NCBI RefSeq assembly: GCF_037893185.1
Contig: NZ_CP140772.1
Coordinates: forward strand, 7,928,001 to 7,992,000
Length of the DNA stretch: 64,000 bases
Direction: 5' to 3'
Source: Chitinophaga sp. 180180018-3
GTDB lineage: Bacteria > Bacteroidota > Bacteroidia > Chitinophagales > Chitinophagaceae
Positions within the stretch are counted from its first letter, which is position 1. Every line of letters starts with the position of its first letter. The notes under the pieces were generated by a model. It ran no database searches. It saw nothing but the letters and a program-made list of their open reading frames with translations, and was not told the origin of the DNA. Position numbers and translations under genes: made by a program. Below are positions 8,669 to 16,911 of this stretch, piece by piece.

Positions 8669-9424
8669 TTATGCCTTTACAGGAACGGAATGTACCGCAT
8701 CTGCCAGTTCTTTGATCAGGGAGAGATCTTTCTCAATTGCGTTACCTACCACCAGTATATCCGCACCTGCTCTGCAGTTGAGATATGCTTTTTCAGGGGT
8801 TTTTATACCGCCACCAACTATGATAGGGGCCTGCACCTGGCTGGCTACCCTGCTGATCATGCTTTCGGTGATGGGTACTCTGGCGCCACTTCCGGCGTCC
8901 ATATAAATCACTTTCATACCAAGCATCTCTCCTGCTATGGCAGTACACATGGCAATATCGGCCTTATCGGCCGGGATAGGAGTAGTGTTACTGATATAAG
9001 AAACAGTAGTAGGAGCTCCGCCATCAATGACCATATAACCGGTAGAAATCACTTCCAGACCACTTTTTTTGACAGCAGCAGCAGATACAACGTGCTGGCC
9101 TATGAGCAATTCGGGATTTCTACCTGAGATAACAGACAAGTAAAGCAGGGCATCCGCATATCTGGATACCTGAGAAGGGCTTCCGGGAAATAAAACAACG
9201 GGAATGTTGCAACTGGCTTTCAACTGTTGTACGCATTCATCCAGATGATCGGAGATCACCAAACTACCTCCCAGGAAGATATAATCTACCCTGGCAGCAG
9301 TACATTTGTCAGCCAGCTCTATGATACCGGCAGGAGTTACCTTATCCGGATCAATTAAAACCGCGAATGCCTTTTCCTTTTTAGCCTTTCTTTCGATGAA
9401 CGAAGTGTATATGTTATTGTACAT
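8669..9424 (-). CDS. Geranylgeranylglyceryl phosphate synthase (GGGPS/PcrB family)
   Basis: A 251-residue TIM-barrel prenyltransferase of the GGGPS family, which joins a polyprenyl diphosphate to sn-glycerol-1-phosphate. Recognisable parts are AVLIDPDKVTP, FLGGSL, VVLFPGSPSQVS, STGYMVIDGG, IYMDAGSGA and the phosphate-binding IIVGGGIKTPEKA. Homologues occur in archaea and in some Bacteroidota, where group II enzymes make ether lipid precursors of unsettled use. The frame opens at 9478, but the ATG at 9424 (MYNNIY) gives family length and follows a TACTTTTG promoter. It has no lipid-gene neighbours. Confidence 0.9.
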   Translation of the reverse strand: MYNNIYTSFIERKAKKEKAFAVLIDPDKVTPAGIIELADKCTAARVDYIFLGGSLVISDHLDECVQQLKASCNIPVVLFPGSPSQVSRYADALLYLSVISGRNPELLIGQHVVSAAAVKKSGLEVISTGYMVIDGGAPTTVSYISNTTPIPADKADIAMCTAIAGEMLGMKVIYMDAGSGARVPITESMISRVASQVQAPIIVGGGIKTPEKAYLNCRAGADILVVGNAIEKDLSLIKELADAVHSVPVKA

Positions 9425-9449
9425 CAATAGCGCATTGTTCCGGTTGTCG

Positions 9450-9481
9450 CAAAAGTATAATATTTTTATTAATAACACACA
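9450..9481 (-). promoter_or_regulatory. Promoter for the GGGP synthase gene
   Basis: On the minus strand, TACTTTTG (9450-9457) fits TAnnTTTG. A TGTG-containing -33-like element lies about 19 bases further upstream (9477-9481). The -7 match is good and the -33 match is weak. Confidence 0.45.
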
Positions 9482-9744
9482 TTGCTAAATAAATAAGCAT
9501 TCAATTCATTTTGTATGAATGAGCTTCATGCGACCAATCACACCGGTGTGCCATTATAACAAGTGCCTTTTTATGACAAATTTTAAGCCGGATTTCTTCA
9601 GGGATAACAATCTTGCTGGCAAACTGTTTGAGCAATTATCCACATCTGTGCAAAATAAAAGGCCTTATCCAGGTGTTTAAGAATTAATTTTAATGAACTC
9701 CGCATTACTAACTCATTTGTATCACCTAAGAAAAATTTAAGGGC
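9482..9744. other. Intergenic region upstream of nrdJ, with a 12-bp palindrome
   Basis: With the promoter above, this forms a 320-base gap between two divergent genes. It contains a perfect 12-bp palindrome CACACCGGTGTG at 9539-9550, a possible operator. I looked for a cobalamin riboswitch (B12 box and pseudoknot core) because the downstream gene needs B12 and found no convincing match. No open frame or terminator is present. Confidence 0.5.
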
Positions 9745-12700
9745 ATGAAAATTCAAGTCAACAGTGCTAATGGGCTCGCATTCTCCCGGCATTTCACAAA
9801 GGAAGGAGTGAGTCCTTACGATCAGTTTTCCTATGAGCTGCGTTCTTCGGTTATCCGTAATCCCGGAGGCGATGTAGTGTTTGAGATGAATAATGTGGAA
9901 GTGCCATCGGGGTGGTCGCAGATAGCAACTGATATTTTAGCGCAGAAATATTTCCGGAAGGCAGGGGTACCGCAGCCCGACGGATCAACAGGAAGGGAAA
10001 CATCCGTAAAGCAGGTGGTGCATCGTATGGCGGATTGTTGGCGGGCCTGGGGCGAAAAATACGGCTACTTTGCTTCAAAGGAGGACGCCGGTATTTTTTA
10101 TGAAGAGCTTTGTTACGGGATGTTGAGCCAGTCGTGTGCTCCGAATTCGCCACAGTGGTTTAATACTGGTTTGTTTGAGAGCTATGGTATTAAAGGTGGG
10201 CCGCAGGGGCATTATTATGTAGAGCAGCATACGGGGAAACTTGAAAAATCCACTTCAGCCTATGAACGGCCACAGCCGCATGCATGCTTTATACTTAGCG
10301 TGGAGGACGACCTGGTGAATGAAGGGGGAATTATGGATCTGTGGATGAGGGAAGCCAGGATTTTCAAGTATGGCTCCGGGGTAGGTACTAATTTTTCGAA
10401 TATCCGGGGCGAAAGTGAAAAACTGAGTGGGGGTGGTACTTCCAGTGGTCTGATGAGTTTTCTGAAGATTGGAGACCGGGCGGCCGGAGCCATCAAATCG
10501 GGTGGAACTACCCGTCGTGCGGCCAAGATGGTGTGCCTGGACCTTGACCATCCTGAGATTATGGACTTCGTGAACTGGAAAGTAGAGGAAGAAAAGAAAG
10601 TGGCGGCACTGATTGCCGCGGGGTATTCATCGGATTACGAAGGGGAAGCATACAGAACTGTATCCGGACAAAACTCCAATAATTCGGTGCGGGTACCCAA
10701 TTCCTTCTTTCATGCGCTGGCTTCGGATGGTGAGTGGGAGCTGAAAGCCCGGACCAATGGCAAAACCGTGAAAACGCTCAGGGCAAAGGAGTTGTGGGAT
10801 CAGATCACCTATGCGGCCTGGCGTTGTGCCGACCCCGGTACGCAGTACGATACCACGATTAATGAATGGCATACCTGCCCCGCAGGAGGACGTATCAACG
10901 CCTCCAATCCCTGCTCGGAGTATATGTTCCTGGATAATACAGCCTGCAACCTGGCTTCTGTGAACCTGCGGTGTTTTTTTGATGATGAGCAGAACACTTT
11001 CGATGTAGCTGGCTTTGAGTACACGGTAAGACTTTGGACGGTAGTGTTGGAGATTTCCGTACTGATGGCGCAGTTCCCTTCCCGGGAAGTGGCGCAACTG
11101 AGCTATGATTACCGGACCATAGGTTTGGGATACGCAAACCTGGGATCAATGCTGATGGTGGCGGGTATCCCGTACGATAGCGAGGAAGCGCGGGGCATTG
11201 CAGGAGCGGTTTCTGCTATCATGACCGGGATTGCTTACCGGACGTCCGCTGAGATGGCAGCTCACCAGGGGCCTTTCCCCGAATATGCAGCCAACCGGGA
11301 GGCGATGCTTCGGGTGATGAGGAATCACCGGGCCGCCGCGTATGATGCAGTGGATGCCTACGATGGACTGGAAATAAAGCCAAAGGGAATTGATGCCCGG
11401 TACTGTGCGGACTACCTGTTGAAAGCTGCAACGAGGGCCTGGGACGAAGCTGTACAACTTGGGGAGCAGTATGGTTACCGGAATGCGCAGGCAACAGTAA
11501 TAGCGCCAACAGGCACTATTGGTTTGGTGATGGATTGTGATACCACTGGCGTGGAACCCGATTTTGCACTGGTAAAATTCAAGAAGTTATCCGGAGGAGG
11601 GTATTTTAAGATAATCAATCAGTCTATTCCGGTCGCCTTACAAAACCTGGGCTACACTCCGCATGAAATAAAGGCAATTGTGGATTATGCCAGGGGAAGT
11701 GGCAGCTTTGCCGGAGCGCCCTATATCAACCATCAGTCGTTAAGTGAAAAAGGGTTTATTGGGGAAGAGTTGAAGAAGCTGGATGTAGCGGTAGCTTCCT
11801 CTTTTGATATTTCCTTTGTATTTAATGTATATACTTTGGGAGAAGAATGTATGCAACGACTTGGATTCAGGGCAGAGGAGTATTATAGCCTGGAATTCAG
11901 TTTGTTACATGCCCTTGGCTTTACAGATGAACAGATAGAGGCCGCCAATGATCATGTTTGCGGAACGATGACCGTGGAGGGAGCGCCTTACCTGAAGGAA
12001 GCACATCTGAGGGTATTCGATTGTGCCAATAAATGCGGCAAAAAGGGAGAGCGTTATATTCATCCACACGGGCATATCCGTATGATGGCTGCAGTTCAGC
12101 CGTTTATCTCCGGGGCTATTTCCAAGACTATCAATTTGCCGAATGAAGCAGCAGTAGCTGAAATTGCAGATGCTTATTTATTAAGCTGGCAGTTGGGGCT
12201 GAAGGCCTGTGCTTTATACCGGGATGGAAGTAAGTTGAGTCAGCCATTGAGCAATAAAAGTGAGAAAAAGAAAAAGGAAGAGCTCGTTAATGAGAAGGCT
12301 GCAGTGCAGGATCTGAACCGGTTAACAGAGGAAGAGTTACTGGAAGAAGTGAACAAACGGATGCTTGCCAGCCGGGATACGACGCTCAAGCGGCGCTTGT
12401 CAAGGATAGTTGAAAGGCAGTCCTTACCTTCTAAACGCGGCGGTTTTACGCAAAAGGCAAATGTGGGAGGTCAGGTTATTTTTGTAAGGACTGGTGAGTA
12501 TATCGATGGAACATTGGGAGAGATCTTCATAGACCTGGCTAAAGAGGGTTCTACTTTGCGCAGTCTTATGAACTGCTTTGCCATTGCTGTTTCCGTTGGC
12601 TTACAGTACGGTGTTCCATTGGAAGAGTTCGTTGATAAATTTGTATTTACCCGTTTTGAGCCGGCGGGGATGGTTGACCATCCTAATATAAAATCGGCGA

Positions 12701-13029
12701 CGTCTCTGATTGACTATATTTTCCGGGTGTTGGGATATGAGTATCTGGGGCGTATGGACCTGGTACATGTGCTGGATGCCCCTGGTAATACCGGTGAGGA
12801 AGATGAAAATATGCCGGCTTCAAGAGAGCGTCAACAACCGGGAGAAATTACGCCCAGGGTTCATAGAAAGCAGACTGCTGGCGTGTTTCAGCAGGAGAAT
12901 AGCACACAGGATTATATGAAAAGTATGCAAAGTGATGCTCCTGCGTGTAGTACCTGCGGTCATATTACGGTTAGGTCCGGAACTTGCTATAAATGCCTGA
13001 ATTGCGGTACCAGCATGGGTTGTAGCTGA
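9745..13029 (+). CDS. nrdJ: Adenosylcobalamin-dependent ribonucleotide reductase (class II)
   Basis: Reduces ribonucleotides to deoxyribonucleotides using a B12-generated radical, independently of oxygen. The 1094-residue product has the class I/II barrel: [16 protein letters not shown] early, the catalytic-loop segment NPCSE with C390, and [20 protein letters not shown]. The C-terminal part is the long extension of large NrdJ enzymes, with a TSCPD-like domain ([20 protein letters not shown]). It ends with a cysteine-rich tail ([20 protein letters not shown]) that probably relays thiols or binds zinc. No nrdAB or nrdR gene is in the window. The start is the first ATG of the open frame. Confidence 0.93.
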   Translation: MKIQVNSANGLAFSRHFTKEGVSPYDQFSYELRSSVIRNPGGDVVFEMNNVEVPSGWSQIATDILAQKYFRKAGVPQPDGSTGRETSVKQVVHRMADCWRAWGEKYGYFASKEDAGIFYEELCYGMLSQSCAPNSPQWFNTGLFESYGIKGGPQGHYYVEQHTGKLEKSTSAYERPQPHACFILSVEDDLVNEGGIMDLWMREARIFKYGSGVGTNFSNIRGESEKLSGGGTSSGLMSFLKIGDRAAGAIKSGGTTRRAAKMVCLDLDHPEIMDFVNWKVEEEKKVAALIAAGYSSDYEGEAYRTVSGQNSNNSVRVPNSFFHALASDGEWELKARTNGKTVKTLRAKELWDQITYAAWRCADPGTQYDTTINEWHTCPAGGRINASNPCSEYMFLDNTACNLASVNLRCFFDDEQNTFDVAGFEYTVRLWTVVLEISVLMAQFPSREVAQLSYDYRTIGLGYANLGSMLMVAGIPYDSEEARGIAGAVSAIMTGIAYRTSAEMAAHQGPFPEYAANREAMLRVMRNHRAAAYDAVDAYDGLEIKPKGIDARYCADYLLKAATRAWDEAVQLGEQYGYRNAQATVIAPTGTIGLVMDCDTTGVEPDFALVKFKKLSGGGYFKIINQSIPVALQNLGYTPHEIKAIVDYARGSGSFAGAPYINHQSLSEKGFIGEELKKLDVAVASSFDISFVFNVYTLGEECMQRLGFRAEEYYSLEFSLLHALGFTDEQIEAANDHVCGTMTVEGAPYLKEAHLRVFDCANKCGKKGERYIHPHGHIRMMAAVQPFISGAISKTINLPNEAAVAEIADAYLLSWQLGLKACALYRDGSKLSQPLSNKSEKKKKEELVNEKAAVQDLNRLTEEELLEEVNKRMLASRDTTLKRRLSRIVERQSLPSKRGGFTQKANVGGQVIFVRTGEYIDGTLGEIFIDLAKEGSTLRSLMNCFAIAVSVGLQYGVPLEEFVDKFVFTRFEPAGMVDHPNIKSATSLIDYIFRVLGYEYLGRMDLVHVLDAPGNTGEEDENMPASRERQQPGEITPRVHRKQTAGVFQQENSTQDYMKSMQSDAPACSTCGHITVRSGTCYKCLNCGTSMGCS

Positions 13030-13145
13030 TGGATGTTGTAACTTCTTGTTAATGATATGTTATTGTGCCTCTAAAATTTCAAAGAAAAATAACATGCCTT
13101 TATCTTTGTATTCAAATAGGGTTTTCATAGGATAGTAACAAATTG

Positions 13146-13167
13146 AGGGCGCTTTTCTAGGCGCCCT
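13146..13167 (+). terminator. Hairpin downstream of nrdJ
   Basis: Seven GC-rich base pairs (AGGGCGC / GCGCCCT) with a 8-base loop. The tail TACTATTTATA is only weakly U-rich, so this may be the nrdJ terminator or the structure of a short transcript from the TATCTTTG box at 13101. Confidence 0.5.
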
Positions 13168-13359
13168 TACTATTTATACAAAACTGGTTTTTCCCCACTT
13201 TCTGATTAGCATTTTTCTTCTCTCTTTTTGTACACGAATTTTTTCCATTTGATATTTTTCTGAAAAAGAGCTTTTTATTGCATCTTTTTAAATTTTAAAT
13301 CAAAATATTTTAAAATTTCTAATATTTATATCTTCGTGAAGCACACGATATAATTTTAT

Positions 13360-13494
13360 TATATTTGTTATTGTATTAATTTTTATTATGGTTACTGTCC
13401 TATGAAAAACCAAATATTCCTACACCGCATGATTCATCATGCACTGTAAATGACTCTCGAAAGCAATGGTTCGTCCATTGCTTTTGTTTTTTCA
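13360..13494 (+). ncRNA. Candidate small transcript or leader (promoter to terminator)
   Basis: A -7 box TATATTTG at 13360-13367 is followed by a 15-codon ORF starting at 13402 and then by a terminator. The terminator has ten base pairs AAAGCAATGG / CCATTGCTTT (13460-13469 and 13475-13484) and a TGTTTTTTC tail. The unit is about 120 bases and ends 80 bases before the next gene, which has its own promoter-like boxes. It could be a small RNA, a leader with attenuator, or a peptide gene. Confidence 0.45.
13402..13449 (+). CDS. Possible 15-aa peptide ORF (MKNQIFLHRMIHHAL)
   Basis: ATG to TAA in 16 codons, inside the candidate small transcript and 10 bases before its terminator stem. The MKN start and three histidines make it look like a leader peptide, but nothing downstream concerns histidine metabolism. 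Such a short frame can easily arise by chance. Confidence 0.25.
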   Translation: MKNQIFLHRMIHHAL

Positions 13495-13511
13495 GGGGGT
13501 AGGGCCATTAT

Positions 13512-13544
13512 TTTGAATCTGCTAGGAATCTCAAAATATAATTG
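13512..13544 (+). promoter_or_regulatory. Promoter-like boxes for the 13574 gene
   Basis: TTTG at 13512-13515 and TATAATTG at 13537-13544 with 21 bases between them. This is one mismatch from the TTTG / TAnnTTTG consensus, and 30 bases upstream of the ATG. Confidence 0.35.
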
Positions 13545-13573
13545 TATTTTTAGACTCGAAAATTTTACGCATT

Positions 13574-14074
13574 ATGAAGAAGCTGTTGTTAATGCTGTTG
13601 GTTGTTTTTGCCGCAGCCACATCAGCAAATGCCAGCACTGGTTTCAAGAATGGGGATAAAAACGGGGATAAAAACGGAGACAACAACGATAACCGTAATA
13701 ATTCCAAGAACACTGCCAATGCTAAACCTGTAAGGGTGGAAGAGTCGGTGTTAATGTTCCCAAGGGTGGAAACGACGGAGAAGGTAGATGAAGCGGAGTT
13801 GGAAAAAGCTATTGTGGATCTGTACAAGTGGTATTTACAAAACGAAAACAAATTAAGTACAAACGACTTTCTCAAAGGAAGTGGGAAGGAGTTGTCTTTT
13901 CCGTTCAAGGTAGATCCTAAGACCTTGCAACAATATTTTCTGTTCATCAAGAAAAACTTTCCTGGCTTTAGTGAAGACGATCTGTCTAATGTAAAACGGA
14001 GCCGGAAGAAAGAAGCACCTGTAACCGTGCGTGATGAAATGGATAATCCTATGTCGATTTCAGTTAACAGATAA
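13574..14074 (+). CDS. Small exported hypothetical protein with Asn/Gly/Asp/Lys repeats
   Basis: No recognised family. The 166-residue product starts with a clear Sec signal peptide (MKKLLLMLLVVFAAATSANA, about residues 1-20). A polar low-complexity run follows, built on NGDK copies (about 26-50; the DNA repeats GGGGATAAAAAC). The C-terminal half is a charged, probably helical domain (about 65-160) containing LEKAIVDLYKWYLQNENKL and LQQYFLFIKKNFPGFSEDD. It is probably periplasmic or surface-exposed. The following gene starts 20 bases later and may be cotranscribed. Confidence 0.65.
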   Translation: MKKLLLMLLVVFAAATSANASTGFKNGDKNGDKNGDNNDNRNNSKNTANAKPVRVEESVLMFPRVETTEKVDEAELEKAIVDLYKWYLQNENKLSTNDFLKGSGKELSFPFKVDPKTLQQYFLFIKKNFPGFSEDDLSNVKRSRKKEAPVTVRDEMDNPMSISVNR

Positions 14075-14094
14075 AATTGTTTTGCCTGGCGATA

Positions 14095-14583
14095 ATGCAT
14101 TTAGAGTTTAGTTACAATAAGGGAGAGGTATTGCATGCATTGCGCTATCATTTTATGCAGAGGGGTGAGATCAAGGTCTTCCGCAATACCCTTATCATTC
14201 TGCTTCTTGCAACATTAACAGGTTATTTTTTCAGTGTTGTTACTGTGGGTGCGCTGACTGGTATCGTAATCATGGTATTGGTGCTGGGTTGGGTATTTTG
14301 GTACTTGCTGCCGGTATCCATCTACAATAAAGCGGCTACTTTTAAGGATAAAATATCCCTTCAATATTCTGATGAGGGGCTTCAGATATCTACCAGGGCC
14401 AGTGATCATCAGCGTTTGATCAGCTGGAGTAATTTTTCGAGAGTGGTAGAAACCAGCAAATTCTTCTTTCTATACAGGGATAAAAAAACATTCTTCCTCA
14501 TCCCAATCAGCGCATTTAAGACAGAGCAGGCGTACAGCGATTTTGCTGCCATGCTGAAGGCCAAGTTCGGCGACTACCGTTAG
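14095..14583 (+). CDS. YcxB-like membrane protein
   Basis: A 162-residue protein with two adjacent hydrophobic helices (about residues 28-48 and 52-75) followed by a YcxB-like domain. That domain covers LQYSDEGLQISTRAS, the aromatic turn LISWSNFSRVVETSKFFFLY and the FFLIPISAF strand. Proteins of this type are small inner-membrane proteins of unknown function. The ATG at 14095 fits the family N-terminus (MHLEFSYNKGE); an in-frame ATG at 14077 would add six residues. Its stop overlaps the convergent DUF2490 gene by four bases. Confidence 0.7.
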   Translation: MHLEFSYNKGEVLHALRYHFMQRGEIKVFRNTLIILLLATLTGYFFSVVTVGALTGIVIMVLVLGWVFWYLLPVSIYNKAATFKDKISLQYSDEGLQISTRASDHQRLISWSNFSRVVETSKFFFLYRDKKTFFLIPISAFKTEQAYSDFAAMLKAKFGDYR

Positions 14584-15296
14584 AGGCTAAAGTTGTGGAA
14601 AACACTGATGTGCAGGATATGGTTCATCGTTCTGGCACCGGTGGTTACCTGCAGCAATTGATTCATGTAGCCGATATCGGCTTTCAGATTGGGGTTGAAC
14701 TGGTAGCCGAATGCCAGCAGGAAGCGATTTTGATCAAACAGCAAATTACTGATATCATTTCCCCACAGGTTGAGGAAAATCTCATCCTGAAGGGCAATAT
14801 AAAATGGCGTGCGTTGTTGCTGGTGCAGTACCGGGAATTGAGTGCGGTTGAAATAGCGTAACCGGTTACCATAGCGCCAGTCGCCGATGGCATGGGTAGC
14901 GCCGGCATCCGCTGGTTGGGCTACCCAGCGTTGTTCGAGCCTGACGCGGTGGGTCATATCTATTTTTGAGGCCTTATAAATATATTGTTCGAAGATACGT
15001 TGTTCGGGTAGCCAGGTGCCGCTGATGTTATTGTATGCAGGTATGAAGGCGTAGCCCATCAAAACGTGGTGCTTTTTGTTAATGGAGTATTGTAGTCCAC
15101 CTCTCATCAGCAGCTGACCTTTGTTGCTGATTCCGTCCCTGATCCGGGCCTGTATATCAAAAGGAATTGCCCATTTATCATTCAGTTTTGCTGTGCCGAA
15201 ATAGGTGTACCAGCCTTGCCAGGCATGTGTAATATTCTGTGCGGACAATATCCGGACAATAGCCATCAGGGCCATTGTGAGCATTAGTTTCCTCAT
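14580..15296 (-). CDS. DUF2490 family outer-membrane-type protein
   Basis: A 238-residue exported protein. The signal peptide is residues 1-19 (MRKLMLTMALMAIVRILSA), then QNITHAWQGWYTYFGTAKLN opens the mature part. The rest alternates polar and aromatic residues as in small beta-barrels (RIRDGISNKGQLLMRGGLQY, HRVRLEQRWV, NRLRYFNRTQ) and ends in Leu after an aromatic strand (VFHNFSL). DUF2490 proteins are common in Bacteroidota and have no established function. The frame extends to 15323, but the ATG at 15296 begins the signal peptide. It follows the susCD terminator and is probably transcribed alone. Confidence 0.75.
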   Translation of the reverse strand: MRKLMLTMALMAIVRILSAQNITHAWQGWYTYFGTAKLNDKWAIPFDIQARIRDGISNKGQLLMRGGLQYSINKKHHVLMGYAFIPAYNNISGTWLPEQRIFEQYIYKASKIDMTHRVRLEQRWVAQPADAGATHAIGDWRYGNRLRYFNRTQFPVLHQQQRTPFYIALQDEIFLNLWGNDISNLLFDQNRFLLAFGYQFNPNLKADIGYMNQLLQVTTGARTMNHILHISVFHNFSL

Positions 15297-15341
15297 AATA
15301 GCAGAATATAGGTAAGGCATCAAAGGTAACTAAAGCGGCTT

Positions 15342-15372
15342 AAAAAAAGAAAGCGCCTGCAGACGCAGGCGC
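15342..15372 (-). terminator. Terminator of the susCD operon
   Basis: An eight-bp stem GCGCCTGC / GCAGGCGC (15353-15360 and 15365-15372) with a 4-base loop. On the minus strand it is followed by TTTCTTTTTTTA. It lies 37 bases after the SusD stop. Confidence 0.85.
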
Positions 15373-15408
15373 CGATAGATTGTTGTTTAGCTATAGTTGA
15401 TTGTTGTA

Positions 15409-16905
15409 TCAAAATTTGTTATACCACAATTTGGTTCCTTTCAGGTCTCCTCCTATCGCTGAAGCAGCTGCATCATAAGCGGCTTTGTTCTGCGTTTGCT
15501 CTGTTACGAGATAGGTAAGACGATAGGGAACCATTTGCACGCTGGCATCCAATGAGCCGGATACAGGTGCAATGAACAGTGGTTGGCCGCCGGGTTTGCT
15601 GAAGTGCAGCCTTGTTCTTTCGAACCAGGCCTGGAAGCCTTGTGGGTAGAGTGCCAGCCATTTCTGGGTGCCAATCACATTTCTCCAGTCGGTTGCCACA
15701 TATGGTACCCCTTTAATATAGTTCTGGATCATTGCATCGGTGATGCTGGTACTGTTTGCCAGCTGGCGCCAGTAGTTGATGGAAGCAGCAATACCGTTGG
15801 TATAGTGAGTAGCTGCATCTGCGCCGACGTTCATGCCGCGGGCAGCAGCTTCAGCGAGAATAAACTCTACCTCGGCATATCCCATCAGGATACCGGGCAT
15901 CGTGGATTTGTAGATCTGGGTACCGGGCTTGGAATAGTTTCCTTCCGGCAGCCTCTTTGAATCGGATGCAGCCCAGCCATAAGGCATACCTTTAATGGTA
16001 TCGCCGATGGCAGCCTGGCGGGCGTATATGGCAAGCCGTGGATCGTTCACACTTTTCATGTAGTTAACCAGTGTTTCGGTTACTGAAAAGTCGATAAGTG
16101 GCCGTTCGGATTCGTTATACGGGAACTTATTCGGAGCAGCATCCAGGTATTGGAACTGTGCGTTATCAGTGTTGCTGGTGAAAGCATCTTTATAGTGTGC
16201 TTCTATGATCTGCTGTGCTTTTTGCGGATTCGCATCCACCATGCGGATCGCCAGTCGAAGCATCAGTGAATTCGCGAGCTTTTTCCATTTTGTTACATCC
16301 CCGCTATAGATGATATCTCCTGATGTAAAGCTGGGTTGACCGGGATCCAGTGCATTTATCTGGGCTTGCAGCGTATCCAGCAGCGAGTTGTAAATGGTTT
16401 TGGCATCATCATACTTAGGAATAATATTGGTACTTCCTTTCAGCGCTTCCGAATAGGGAACGTTACCATAAGTATCGGCGAGGATCTGGTAGATCCAGGC
16501 ACTTGTGATTCTGGCGATAGCGTTCTGATTGCCGGAGCCGGGAGGATTTCCCTTTTCATTATTCTGCCTGATGATATCGGCGAGATTGTTAAGGGAAATA
16601 CGGTAGAGATTATTCCAGAGCGTAGCATTATTTCCCTCATCCAGCGCAAACTGGCTGTCGTTGGTCCTTGAATTGCCGGTCCAGAACTGTGCATAGTTCA
16701 TCGCGATGAATCCATTCTGCAATCCGCTGTAGAGCACATCCATGGCGTTTTTCTGAGCACCGGTGAGCAGGTTGGCCGGATCCGCTGTGGTGGGTTTGGT
16801 AGGGTCGCGGTTCATATCATCCAGCTTCTTACAACCTGTGAAAGCCATGACAGTACTTAAACAAAGGACGCTGCTATATTTTAAAATCTTCTTAGTCATC
16901 TTCAC
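15409..16905 (-). CDS. SusD/RagB-like nutrient-binding outer-membrane lipoprotein
   Basis: A 498-residue surface lipoprotein that pairs with the SusC-like transporter encoded just upstream (6-base gap). The signal peptide ends at lipobox cysteine C25 (AFTGCKKLDD). The segments ANLLTGAQKNAMDVLY, YAQFWTGNSRTNDSQF and WIYQILADTYGNVPYSEAL are typical of the SusD-like group often found with peptide or unknown-substrate SusC proteins. It delivers substrate to the TonB-dependent channel. No glycoside hydrolase, protease or regulator gene adjoins the pair, so the substrate cannot be inferred. Confidence 0.92.
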   Translation of the reverse strand: MKMTKKILKYSSVLCLSTVMAFTGCKKLDDMNRDPTKPTTADPANLLTGAQKNAMDVLYSGLQNGFIAMNYAQFWTGNSRTNDSQFALDEGNNATLWNNLYRISLNNLADIIRQNNEKGNPPGSGNQNAIARITSAWIYQILADTYGNVPYSEALKGSTNIIPKYDDAKTIYNSLLDTLQAQINALDPGQPSFTSGDIIYSGDVTKWKKLANSLMLRLAIRMVDANPQKAQQIIEAHYKDAFTSNTDNAQFQYLDAAPNKFPYNESERPLIDFSVTETLVNYMKSVNDPRLAIYARQAAIGDTIKGMPYGWAASDSKRLPEGNYSKPGTQIYKSTMPGILMGYAEVEFILAEAAARGMNVGADAATHYTNGIAASINYWRQLANSTSITDAMIQNYIKGVPYVATDWRNVIGTQKWLALYPQGFQAWFERTRLHFSKPGGQPLFIAPVSGSLDASVQMVPYRLTYLVTEQTQNKAAYDAAASAIGGDLKGTKLWYNKF

Positions 16906-16911
16906 AAAAAT

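Larger units (their letters stand above)
13030..13573. other. AT-rich intergenic region with two promoter-hairpin units
   Basis: A 544-base stretch without a normal gene. It holds TATCTTTG (13101-13108, with TTTC 20 bases upstream) followed by the hairpin AGGGCGC / GCGCCCT (13146-13152 and 13161-13167). It also holds TATATTTG (13360-13367), a 15-codon ORF and a terminator (listed separately). The middle, 13180-13350, is very AT-rich and shows no further structure. Confidence 0.55.

Noticed and set aside
9482..9744. Cobalamin riboswitch upstream of nrdJ
   Set aside because: The B12 box and conserved core could not be found by eye; only a 12-bp palindrome is present.
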